Assembly (NCBI RefSeq): GCF_013393945.1
Contig: NZ_CP040297.1
Coordinates: forward strand, 4,806,001 to 4,870,000
Origin: Nostoc sp. TCL26-01
GTDB lineage: Bacteria > Cyanobacteriota > Cyanobacteriia > Cyanobacteriales > Nostocaceae
Direction: 5' to 3'
Length of the DNA stretch: 64,000 nt
In this document: positions 8,938 through 16,426 of the stretch, one piece after another
How the letters are laid out: every line of letters starts with the position of its first letter
Position numbering within the stretch: position 1 is the first letter of the stretch
Translations under genes and position numbers: made by a program
Notes under the pieces: generated by a model
Database searches by the model: none
What the model was told of the DNA's origin: nothing
What the model saw: only the letters and a program-made list of their open reading frames with translations

Positions 8938-9426
8938 ATGGCTCAAGATGCAATCACCGCCGTCATTAACTCTGCTGACGTGCAAGGTAAGTACCTCGAT
9001 ACCGCAGCTTTAGAAAAGCTCAAAGCTTACTTCTCCACCGGCGAACTGCGCGTCCGTGCTGCTACAACAATCAGCGCTAACGCAGCTGCGATCGTTAAAG
9101 AAGCTGTAGCTAAATCTTTGTTATACTCTGACATCACCCGTCCCGGTGGTAATATGTACACCACCCGTCGCTATGCTGCTTGCATCCGCGACTTGGATTA
9201 CTACCTACGCTATGCTACCTACGCTATGCTAGCTGGCGATCCTTCCATCCTGGACGAGCGTGTATTAAACGGTTTGAAAGAAACCTACAACTCCTTGGGC
9301 GTACCCGTCGGCGCTACTGTACAAGCTATCCAAGCCATCAAAGAAGTAACCGGTAGCTTGGTTGGTGCTGATGCTGGTAAAGAAATGGGTGTTTACTTAG
9401 ACTATATCTCCTCTGGCTTAAGCTAG
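8938..9426 (+). CDS. apcB: Allophycocyanin beta subunit
   Basis: A 162-residue phycobiliprotein beginning MAQDAITAVINSADVQGKYLD. The phycocyanobilin cysteine lies in RYAACIRDLDYYLRYATYAMLAGD, at about residue 82, and the asparagine that is methylated in beta subunits is at NMYTTRR just before it. Together with ApcA it forms the 660-nm core discs. The ribosome site AAGGA lies about 10 bases upstream. A long inverted repeat separates it from apcC. Confidence 0.98.
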   Translation: MAQDAITAVINSADVQGKYLDTAALEKLKAYFSTGELRVRAATTISANAAAIVKEAVAKSLLYSDITRPGGNMYTTRRYAACIRDLDYYLRYATYAMLAGDPSILDERVLNGLKETYNSLGVPVGATVQAIQAIKEVTGSLVGADAGKEMGVYLDYISSGLS

Positions 9427-9471
9427 GAGCATTTTCGCACTGAGTTAAGTTAGGTGCGGTTTAATTAAGGT

Positions 9472-9554
9472 CTGGAAATCAATTGTGAGTGCTAGGACGT
9501 TCTATTGCTTAGAATATGAGTATTAGCGGTCTGGTATTGACGCTTGATTTCCAG
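9472..9554 (+). promoter_or_regulatory. Long-range inverted repeat between apcB and apcC
   Basis: CTGGAAATCAA at 9472-9482 is exactly complementary to TTGATTTCCAG at 9544-9554, so the 212-base apcB-apcC spacer can form an 11-bp stem closing a 61-base loop. A smaller stem CGCAC/GTGCG lies at 9436-9458. In other cyanobacteria apcAB mRNA is more abundant than apcABC mRNA; this structure could be the partial terminator or processing site that produces that ratio. Confidence 0.6.
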
Positions 9555-9638
9555 CCTTTGATTGATTAATTTAAAGATTTCGCTTCAGAATTTTTGAGAT
9601 AAAGAATTTTCCCAGATACCAATAGGAGATTTCCGATC

Positions 9639-9845
9639 ATGGCTCGTTTGTTTAAAATTACCGCTCTTGTTCCTAGCCAAAGCCGTATTCGTACCCAGCG
9701 CGAACTACAAAACACCTATTTCACTAAGCTAGTTCCTTATGAAAATTGGTTCCGCGAACAGCAACGTATTCAAAAAGCGGGTGGCAAAATTATCAAAGTG
9801 GAATTGGCAACTGGTAAGCAAGGTGCTAATGCAGGCTTGCGGTAA
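9639..9845 (+). CDS. apcC: Phycobilisome small core linker (7.8 kDa, L-C)
   Basis: A 68-residue basic protein starting MARLFKITALVPSQSRIRTQRELQNTYFTKLVPY, the CpcD-like fold of the small allophycocyanin core linker. It sits in the centre of allophycocyanin trimers and tunes their absorption. A clean ribosome site (AGGAG) precedes the ATG. It is the last gene of the apc locus, followed by a strong terminator. Confidence 0.97.
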   Translation: MARLFKITALVPSQSRIRTQRELQNTYFTKLVPYENWFREQQRIQKAGGKIIKVELATGKQGANAGLR

Positions 9846-9881
9846 TTGCTATAGGTCGAGAATTATTATAGTTAAGTTATG

Positions 9882-9908
9882 AAAGAGGTCTAGATAGACC
9901 TCTTTTTT
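9882..9908 (+). terminator. Rho-independent terminator of the apc operon
   Basis: AAAGAGGTCT at 9882-9891 pairs perfectly with AGACCTCTTT at 9896-9905 around a four-base loop AGAT, followed by a run of T. It lies 37 bases after apcC and just before the next gene, so it should insulate that gene from the abundant apc transcript. Confidence 0.92.
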
Positions 9909-9940
9909 GTGTGTTAATGACCTCAACGCAGGATTAGCTT

Positions 9941-10759
9941 ATGAATTTCTCGTCAGCACGACAGTATTTTTATCAAGAGATTCAGCAACCTGACGAGTAT
10001 ATTGACTTAGCAAAGGCTGCTTTGTATGTTGCTCAGGAAGAATACCCGGAATTGGATGTAGAGGAATATTTAAACGCTCTTGATACAATGGCGGATGAGG
10101 TGGGAGAACGGTTGCCATCTTCACGGTATCCATTGCGGGTGATTCAGAGTATCAACCAATATCTGTTTGATGATTTAGGATTTGTCGGGAATCAAACGGA
10201 CTATTACGATCCGCGTAACAGCTTTTTCAATGATGTAATTGACCGTCGATTGGGTATTCCGATCACTTTATCCTTAGTTTATTTGGAGATTGCCCGTAGG
10301 ATTGATTTTCCTATGGAAGGGGTGGGAATGCCAGGACATTTTCTCATTCGTCCGGCTATTTCGGAGATGGAAATTTTCGTCGATGCGTTTAATCGCGGTG
10401 AGGTGATGTTTGCAGCAGATTGTCAAGATAAACTGACACAGATGTTTCAACAACCCGTGACTTTACGACCAGAATTTTTGGCTACAGTTAGTAAACGGCA
10501 ATTTTTAGCAAGAATTCTGACTAATTTGAAGTATATTTACTTAAAAAAGCAGCAGATAGAAAAGAGTTTAGCTGTAGTTGAAAGAATTTTGTTGCTATTT
10601 CCTGATGCAACTTCCGAATTACGCGATCGCGGTTTTCTCTACTATCAACTAGGTTACTATCCCCAGGCTACGAAAGACTTACAAATATACCTGGAAAATG
10701 TCCCAGATGCCGAAGATGCAATGAGTATTCGGTGGTTGCTGAAGGAGATGAGGGAGTGA
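9941..10759 (+). CDS. SirB1 family protein (transglutaminase-like fold plus TPR)
   Basis: This 272-residue protein has the SirB1 core: IQSINQYLFDDLGFVGNQTDYYDPRNSFFNDVIDRRLGIPITLSLVYLEIARRI and GMPGHFLI, which is a transglutaminase-like fold lacking a clear cysteine nucleophile. The last 90 residues resemble tetratricopeptide repeats (KKQQIEKSLAVVERILLLFPDATSELRDRGFLYYQLGYYPQATKDL). The biochemical role of the family is unknown; such proteins are widespread and conserved beside apc genes in related cyanobacteria to my recollection, which is not proof of a link. It has its own start 33 bases after the apc terminator. Confidence 0.85.
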   Translation: MNFSSARQYFYQEIQQPDEYIDLAKAALYVAQEEYPELDVEEYLNALDTMADEVGERLPSSRYPLRVIQSINQYLFDDLGFVGNQTDYYDPRNSFFNDVIDRRLGIPITLSLVYLEIARRIDFPMEGVGMPGHFLIRPAISEMEIFVDAFNRGEVMFAADCQDKLTQMFQQPVTLRPEFLATVSKRQFLARILTNLKYIYLKKQQIEKSLAVVERILLLFPDATSELRDRGFLYYQLGYYPQATKDLQIYLENVPDAEDAMSIRWLLKEMRE

Positions 10760-10803
10760 GGGAGTGAGGGGTGCAGGGGTGCAGGGGAGAAGAAGAAATG
10801 CTA

Positions 10804-11013
10804 AGAGGTTGTTTGAAAAGTGGTTGACTGTGATTTTAAGCACTTATCGATCCCCCCTAACCCCCCTTAAAAAGGGGGGAACTATAATCAAAGTCCCCCT
10901 TTTGAAGGGGAGCCAGCGCCGTGGGCGGGTTTCCCGACTTGAGGCGACTGGCGTGGATTTAGGAGGATCTGAAAGTATTTGATACATGATTAAGGACTTT
11001 TAAAACATCCTCT
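10804..11013. mobile_element. MITE-like element with 18-bp imperfect terminal inverted repeats
   Basis: AGAGGTTGTTTGAAAAGT at 10804-10821 is matched in inverse orientation at 10996-11013 (16 of 18 positions). Inside are two G-run hairpins (CCCCCCTT/AAGGGGGG near 10861-10880; 10895-10910) and a stem-loop at 10912-10952 (GCCAG-CGCC against GGCG-A-CTGGC). The 210-base element has no coding capacity; a 72-codon open frame across it is not a gene. The same end sequence recurs at 18408-18424, identical over 17 bases. I see no clear target duplication. Confidence 0.65.
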
Positions 11014-11051
11014 AATGACTAATGACTAATGACTATTGACCAATGACCAAT
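11012..11051. repeat. Heptamer tandem repeat (TAATGAC family)
   Basis: About five tandem copies of TAATGAC and the variants TATTGAC and CAATGAC abut the stop of the SRPBCC gene. The same motif family recurs near 17830, 31900, 36660, 40400 and 63545. Confidence 0.75.
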
Positions 11052-11492
11052 TCACTGACTTTCTGCGACACGTTTAAGTCGGCGGAGTTGGGCTTGCATA
11101 TCTTGTTGTGTCCACGTGGCGGCGAAGGTGTTGAAGCCCCAGCTTACTAGGGGGTTAGGGATGTCGAATTCAAAGCGGTTGATGAGTTTAGTTCCTTGGG
11201 CTATGGGTTGACATTCCCAGCGATCGCTTCCTTGAAAAAATCCTTTAAACCCCCACACTACCACGCCTGGTTGCCTTTCGACAACGATGGTGTCGAGGGT
11301 GGGTTGTAGTAGGGGGATTTGAATTATAAAGCGGCTTTTAGCACCTATATCTGTACTCCAGGTTTCACCCACAGGTTCGCAGCGTAGAACGGGGTTTAGC
11401 CAACGGTGCATCAGGGTTAAATCGGTAATACAACGTTCCACAACTGTGGCTGTGGCGTTAATTTGAATTGATTGTTCTAAAACTTGAGACAT
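11052..11492 (-). CDS. SRPBCC (START-like) family protein
   Basis: The 146-residue protein starts MSQVLEQSIQINATATVVERCITDLTLMHRWLNP, the classic opening of polyketide-cyclase/SRPBCC folds, followed by strands such as AKSRFIIQIPLLQPTLDTIVVERQPG and a C-terminal helix. These proteins form a helix-grip pocket for hydrophobic ligands. The ligand is unknown. Its stop lies at the edge of a tandem heptamer repeat. It stands alone, divergent from the channel gene. Confidence 0.78.
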   Translation of the reverse strand: MSQVLEQSIQINATATVVERCITDLTLMHRWLNPVLRCEPVGETWSTDIGAKSRFIIQIPLLQPTLDTIVVERQPGVVVWGFKGFFQGSDRWECQPIAQGTKLINRFEFDIPNPLVSWGFNTFAATWTQQDMQAQLRRLKRVAESQ

Positions 11493-11528
11493 GGGGATAA
11501 TGTCAATTCAAAATTCAAAATTCGTCTT

Positions 11529-11569
11529 GGAAAGTTAGGCGGGACGGAAACCGACACCGCCTACTTTCC
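11529..11569. repeat. Palindromic extragenic repeat
   Basis: GGAAAGTTAGGCGG at 11529-11542 faces CCGCCTACTTTCC at 11557-11569, forming a hairpin with one bulged base. It is flanked on both sides by copies of AAAATTCAAA. It lies in the 284-base divergent gap before the TM-helix channel gene, which otherwise shows no gene. Confidence 0.65.
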
Positions 11570-11776
11570 GCAAAATTCAAAGCTTAAAAATTCAGTGTGA
11601 TTATTAGGTATTTTTCTTTGTAAAAAATTACTCTTGTGACCCACTCTTCATAATATATTGCTTGGTAAATTAAAACGCAAAACACTTTTAAAAACCTAGA
11701 GTTTAGTATTGTGGATCACAATCTGCTCTATTAGTATTACCAGTGTTCTGCTGCATACTATATAATTCCGGAAAAC

Positions 11777-13426
11777 ATGAATACAACGTGGCAAGGAATA
11801 TACCAAGTAACAAAAGTTGGTTTGTGGTGGCAGGCGCAGCAATTTTTGGCACAGTCACCGACTACATTACAACAACTAGCAACTCAGAATACGGGCGTGG
11901 CTGATTTGCAAGGCATTTTTCAACCAGTGTTACAGTTTACACCCAGATTGTTGGGGGCGGCGGCGATTTTGTTGGTGGGTTGGTTGATTGCAGCGATCGC
12001 CGCTACGGTAGTTAAAGGTATTCTCAATCGCACAAATCTAGATAATCAGATTGCGGCTGGGGTGACGGGTCAGTCAGATGTTCCCCAGGTGGAGAAATTA
12101 ATCTCTGGCTTGGTGTTTTGGAGTATTATTCTGCTGACGGTGGTTGCTGTCTTGCAGTCTTTGGGTTTAGAGGTTGCGTCTCGACCTTTGAATAATTTCC
12201 TTGAGCAACTGCTTGGTTTTTTACCTAAAGTAGTAGGCACAGGAATTCTTTTGGGTGTGGCTTGGATTTTAGCCACGTTGATTAAGATTGTGACGATTCG
12301 TGGACTAAAGGCAGTCAGGTTAGATGAACGGTTGCGGCAAAATGGTGGAGATGATTATCTCAGCTTAGATCGTCTGTCTTTGAGTGAGACGATTGGTAAT
12401 GCTTTATATTGGTTTATCTTTTTGCTATTCCTTGTCCCTGTTCTCGATACTTTGGGTCTGAGAGAAGCATTAAGACCAGTCCAAGCCCTGATTACAGAAA
12501 TTTTGTCAATTCTGCCCAATATCTTGGCAGCGACCTTGATAGCAATTTTAGGCTGGTTTCTGGCGAATATTGTGCAGCGCATTGTCAGTAATTTGCTGGC
12601 GACAACAGGCATAGATCATTTAGGGAGTCGCTTTGGGTTATCTTCAGCCGCAGGTGGGCAATCTTTATCCACGATTATCGGCACGATAATTTATGTGTTG
12701 ATTTTGATTCCTGTGGCGATCGCTTCTCTCAATGCGTTAAAAATTGAGGCGATTTCTGTGCCAGCGATCGCTATGTTACAGCAAATTCTCAATGCTTTGC
12801 CTGGAATTTTTACGGCTGTGGCAATTTTGATTGTGGCTTTCTTTTTGGGACGGTTTGTCGGGGATTTAGTCACCAGCATCCTCACCAGTTTGGGCTTCAA
12901 TAATATTTTTGCCATCTTGGGTTTACCTATACCCACAACTCGACCAGTGGCTGATGGTGAAGCTACAACTCGTATTCCCACTCGTACACCGTCAGAAGTT
13001 GCCGGTGTTATTGTGTTGGTGGGGATTGTCTTATTTGCCACTGTCGCGGCTGTCAATATCTTGAATATTCCCGCACTGACGGTTCTGGTAACTGGTATTT
13101 TGGTGATTATCGGGCGGATTTTAGCTGGGTTGGTAGTGTTTGCGATCGGGTTATTTTTAGCTAATCTGGCGTTTAACCTCATTAGCAGTTCTGGTGACAG
13201 ACAAGCGAGAATTTTAGCTCAAGTTGCCCGAATTGCAATTATCGCTTTAGTTTCCGCTATGGCGTTACAGCAAATTGGCGTGGCTAGTGATATTGTTAAT
13301 CTAGCATTTGGCTTGTTGTTGGGAGCGATCGCTGTGGCTATTGCTTTAGCCTTTGGTCTTGGTGGTCGAGATATTGCCCGCGAACAGGTGCGAGAATGGC
13401 TAGATTCTTTCAAAAATCAAAGCTAG
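11777..13426 (+). CDS. TM-helix-repeat mechanosensitive channel family protein
   Basis: A 549-residue, very hydrophobic protein made of repeated units of a hydrophobic helix ending in a glycine-rich, IL.GW.LA...... pattern (around residues 50-80, 140-165, 235-265, 335-365, 430-465), as in the conserved TM-helix repeat family annotated as mechanosensitive channels. The C-terminus (LLGAIAVAIALAFGLGGRDIAREQVREWLDSF) is characteristic of the family and recalls the MscS pore helix. It would sit in the cytoplasmic membrane. An ATG follows GGAAA. It converges on the ATPase gene, with an inverted repeat between them. Confidence 0.82.
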   Translation: MNTTWQGIYQVTKVGLWWQAQQFLAQSPTTLQQLATQNTGVADLQGIFQPVLQFTPRLLGAAAILLVGWLIAAIAATVVKGILNRTNLDNQIAAGVTGQSDVPQVEKLISGLVFWSIILLTVVAVLQSLGLEVASRPLNNFLEQLLGFLPKVVGTGILLGVAWILATLIKIVTIRGLKAVRLDERLRQNGGDDYLSLDRLSLSETIGNALYWFIFLLFLVPVLDTLGLREALRPVQALITEILSILPNILAATLIAILGWFLANIVQRIVSNLLATTGIDHLGSRFGLSSAAGGQSLSTIIGTIIYVLILIPVAIASLNALKIEAISVPAIAMLQQILNALPGIFTAVAILIVAFFLGRFVGDLVTSILTSLGFNNIFAILGLPIPTTRPVADGEATTRIPTRTPSEVAGVIVLVGIVLFATVAAVNILNIPALTVLVTGILVIIGRILAGLVVFAIGLFLANLAFNLISSSGDRQARILAQVARIAIIALVSAMALQQIGVASDIVNLAFGLLLGAIAVAIALAFGLGGRDIAREQVREWLDSFKNQS

Positions 13427-13439
13427 AACACTAAACAAT

Positions 13440-13512
13440 GTAGGTTGGGTTAAGCGGAGCGCAACCCAATACCGATCTTGATGTTGGATTTCCTTACATC
13501 AACCCAACCTAC
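13440..13512. terminator. Inverted repeat between convergent genes, likely two-way terminator
   Basis: GTAGGTTGGGTT at 13440-13451 is the exact inverse complement of AACCCAACCTAC at 13501-13512. The inside also contains partial copies (CAACCCAA, TGTTGG). It lies exactly between two convergent genes. Elements of this sequence type are common in Nostoc genomes, so it may be both a dispersed repeat and a terminator in each direction. Confidence 0.7.
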
Positions 13513-13540
13513 TGCTTCTTCTGATTCTGGATTGTCATAA

Positions 13541-14869
13541 TCACAAACTAAATTCAGCCGCATTATCATCGCTAACTTGTGCATCTTGACCCACAGTAGT
13601 CGGTTTAAAACTATCTCCATGAATCAGTTCAGTAAACTTAATAGCTGGATTGTGATGTAGGATATTTAACACACTAATAAAATCTCGCACAATTTCTCCT
13701 GGTGTGAGTAGTGCTTCTGCACCTAAACGACCAACAATTTCTTTGACAAATTCTTGTAATTCCCGATTGGTTAAAGTCTTATCATAACCAAAATGCAAAG
13801 AATGAATCTCAGTTAGACGTTGCAAAAGTGTCAGAATTTCGGCTTCACTTAAAGGGTTAAGGCGGATAACTGGCCCTAAAAATTCTTGTACATCAGATTG
13901 GGTAGTAAAACGGCTTTCTTTGGTGCGTCTACGCCAAGCTTGATCTGCGAAAAGTCCCCTGTTGGGGTCTTCTAAAAATTTAGTGGTTCCACCAACAACA
14001 ATACCTAAATGTTCGGCTTTGCATTGCATGGTGTCATTAAACATTGTGAGCAGTCGATTATAATTTTTTTCGCGGGTGACTGTAGTTGATATTTGATAAA
14101 GATTGACTGCTTCATCTAACATGATTAACAGTCCTTTGTGACCAATTTCCGCGACAAATTTAGCTAGCAATTTGATATAGTCATACCAACTATCATCATC
14201 AATAATTACGCGCACACCTAAAGCGGATCTAGCCTCAGTTTTAGTGTTAAATTCGCCTCTTAGCCAACGCAAGGCAGAGTTCTTTAAATCATCATCATCT
14301 AAGCGATAACCTCGCCAGTAGGCAACAATTACACTACCAAAATCAAACCCGTGAACTAAGTCTTCTATATACTGAACTACTTCTCTAATTTTGGCTTCTA
14401 CTTGGTCATCAAAACCTTCATCGTTGGGACGGAGTTCAGTTTCTTTTACTACTTCTTGCTGAATTTTATTAATCCAACCTTCTAAAATGGAAACTAAAGC
14501 ACCGCCATCGGGACGAGTTTTTGTAGACAAGTGACTCATTAATTCTCGATAAGTTGCTAAACCTTCATTGTTGCTGCCGGCTAGGCGGCGTTCTGAAGAT
14601 AAATCAGCATCAGCTACAACAAAACCTAACTCCATTGCTCGGTTACGAAGCATCTGGAGCATGAAGCTTTTTCCCGAACCATAGTTGCCAATTATAAACC
14701 GAAATGCGGCAACCCCTTCAGCAATATCATCGAGGTTTTGTAATAGGCTTTTAAGTTCTTGTTCTCGACCAACTGCTATATGTTCAACACCTAATCTGGG
14801 AACCACACCTGCACCCAGAGAATTTATTAAAGCCGTAGAAGTTTTTTTCGAGATTTTCAGCTTTGCCAT
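13541..14869 (-). CDS. BrxC/BrxD-type P-loop ATPase (DUF2791)
   Basis: The 442-residue protein has Walker A GNYGSGKS at 61-68 and Walker B GLLIMLDEAVNLYQ near 245-258, with the family features AVGREQEL, DADLSSERRL and GGTTKFLED. This is the ATPase domain shared with BREX proteins BrxC/BrxD and formerly called DUF2791. No other BREX gene (pglX, brxL, pglZ) is visible, so it is not a BREX system here. It is last of three same-strand genes with a membrane coiled-coil protein and a DUF815 ATPase. Such ATPases have been linked by others to TerB-type stress or defence systems; the target is unknown. Confidence 0.85.
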   Translation of the reverse strand: MAKLKISKKTSTALINSLGAGVVPRLGVEHIAVGREQELKSLLQNLDDIAEGVAAFRFIIGNYGSGKSFMLQMLRNRAMELGFVVADADLSSERRLAGSNNEGLATYRELMSHLSTKTRPDGGALVSILEGWINKIQQEVVKETELRPNDEGFDDQVEAKIREVVQYIEDLVHGFDFGSVIVAYWRGYRLDDDDLKNSALRWLRGEFNTKTEARSALGVRVIIDDDSWYDYIKLLAKFVAEIGHKGLLIMLDEAVNLYQISTTVTREKNYNRLLTMFNDTMQCKAEHLGIVVGGTTKFLEDPNRGLFADQAWRRRTKESRFTTQSDVQEFLGPVIRLNPLSEAEILTLLQRLTEIHSLHFGYDKTLTNRELQEFVKEIVGRLGAEALLTPGEIVRDFISVLNILHHNPAIKFTELIHGDSFKPTTVGQDAQVSDDNAAEFSL

Positions 14870-14892
14870 GTAGTGATAGAGTAATGAGTGAT

Positions 14893-14935
14893 GAGTGCTG
14901 TTAGCGGTAGCGGGGCGATGAGCAGCGTGCTGAGT
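14893..14935. repeat. Dispersed intergenic repeat, copy 1
   Basis: The first 28 bases (14893-14920) are identical to 36580-36607; the two copies then differ slightly (AGCAGCGTGC versus CAGCCCGTGC) and share GTGCTGAGT. It lies in the short gap upstream of the ATPase gene. Confidence 0.7.
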
Positions 14936-15008
14936 TAAAAGTAAAATACTCTCATCTCTAGCCCCTAGTCTTTTGATATTTAAGAATTTTACAACGAGGT
15001 AGATATAT

Positions 15009-16274
15009 TTAATTTGATGAGACGTGTCTAGTTGTTAATTTTTCATATAAGGCGATGATTTGTCTGGTATTTATTTTGTATTCTGGATAAACTGCTGGTG
15101 ATTCTAAATCTGTATCAATAATTAACTCCCCAATCGTATCATTAGCTCGTTCATTAATTGCATCAATTAACAGATTAGGCATAGTAATATTAGCCTCAGC
15201 AATTTTTTTAATGACTGCCTTGGGATTATCTTGTTCGACAATGGCTTTTAATACTTGGATTTCATACTCCGTTAATTGCTGGAAAAACTGATGCCATGTT
15301 TCGGGTATATCTTCTGCTGTATCTAGATTTTCTAGTAAGTTGGAAAATTGTCCAAAGTCGATACTTTCTGTAGATGAAATTTCCTCTGTAGGTTCTTGAT
15401 TAAAAGTTTCTATTTGTTGTAGTAGTTCCCATACTTGACTTTGGAGAAAGTCACGTTCCTGTTGTAAAAGCGTAATTTGGTTTTGTATTTGTTGTAATAC
15501 AGATTGTTGTTGAGTGCTTTGATTTTGCAGAGAGGTGAGACTGGCAATTATCGTCGCTTTTTCGTTATTGGCATCTACTATAGATTGATTTCGATGATTT
15601 TTCTCTATTTCTAAATCTTGAATTTCAATGCGTAATTCATAGAGTTTTTCTTCTAGCTGTGGTTTAATTCTACCTAACAAGGTTAAACTACTTTCAACTT
15701 CTTGTTTTTCTCTTTGGAGGTCGTTAATTTGGTTTTGTAACTGGGTAACTTCTGTTCTATGAGTATAAATACTAGATTCTACCTGACGTTTTTCTGCTGT
15801 CAGTGTTGATAAGGCATTATTTAGTTCTACTTGATTTTGCTCTAAGTTGCGAATTTGAGTTTTTATATTATTAGCATCTAATTCTAATTGCTTTTTTTGA
15901 CTGGCGAAATTCCCTAAATCTCGATGCAGGCTATCTCTTTGGTGACGACAATCTACAATTTGATTTTGCAGTTGTTTTGATTCTGCATATAGTAGACTAC
16001 GATGAGCTTCTAGTTGCTCAATTTCTTTGACTACACGAGATTTTAGTCCCTCCATTTCTTTAATATGCTTACGCAGGGAACTTAAAAGTAGTAGTTCATA
16101 ATTTCTGCGTCGCCTATCTACAAATAAAGCGGCTGCATAGGTGGCAATGACTGTAATTGAACCTGTGAAAAAAGCTTGATTAAAATCCCATTTGGGGACT
16201 AAACTCAGTCCAAAACTCACACTAAAGGCAACTATGCCTAAGATAAACCGATTACTGACTATTACTGATTGCAT
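15009..16274 (-). CDS. Membrane-anchored coiled-coil protein with a TerB-C-like C-terminus
   Basis: In this 421-residue protein two membrane helices come first (about 11-28 and 34-53), then a long coiled coil (about 62-290, rich in Q, E, L: KKQLELDANNIKTQIRNLEQNQ), then an acidic linker and a C-terminal helical domain (325-410). That domain ends MPNLLIDAINERANDTIGELII, which resembles the TerB-C domain of tellurite-resistance-related proteins. It sits between two ATPase genes on the same strand (gaps of about 140-150 bases). I infer a membrane scaffold that recruits one or both ATPases. The TerB-C assignment is by eye and moderate. Confidence 0.7.
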   Translation of the reverse strand: MQSVIVSNRFILGIVAFSVSFGLSLVPKWDFNQAFFTGSITVIATYAAALFVDRRRRNYELLLLSSLRKHIKEMEGLKSRVVKEIEQLEAHRSLLYAESKQLQNQIVDCRHQRDSLHRDLGNFASQKKQLELDANNIKTQIRNLEQNQVELNNALSTLTAEKRQVESSIYTHRTEVTQLQNQINDLQREKQEVESSLTLLGRIKPQLEEKLYELRIEIQDLEIEKNHRNQSIVDANNEKATIIASLTSLQNQSTQQQSVLQQIQNQITLLQQERDFLQSQVWELLQQIETFNQEPTEEISSTESIDFGQFSNLLENLDTAEDIPETWHQFFQQLTEYEIQVLKAIVEQDNPKAVIKKIAEANITMPNLLIDAINERANDTIGELIIDTDLESPAVYPEYKINTRQIIALYEKLTTRHVSSN

Positions 16275-16426
16275 ATTGCTGATTTTTAGCGTAGTTAGGT
16301 TTTAGAATAGGCAACTTATCAATTGATGCAGCCTCATAGTTTTGCTCTGACATCTTTAGTTGTATGTGTTTGTGCATAAGATTGTTGTGAAAGTAACAAA
16401 ATATTGAAATCATGCAACAATTATTT

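Noticed and set aside
10764..10982. 72-codon frame after the SirB1-like gene
   Set aside because: It translates tandem repeats and a MITE.
13541..14869. A BREX defence locus
   Set aside because: Only the ATPase family is shared; pglX, pglZ, brxL and brxA/B are absent here.
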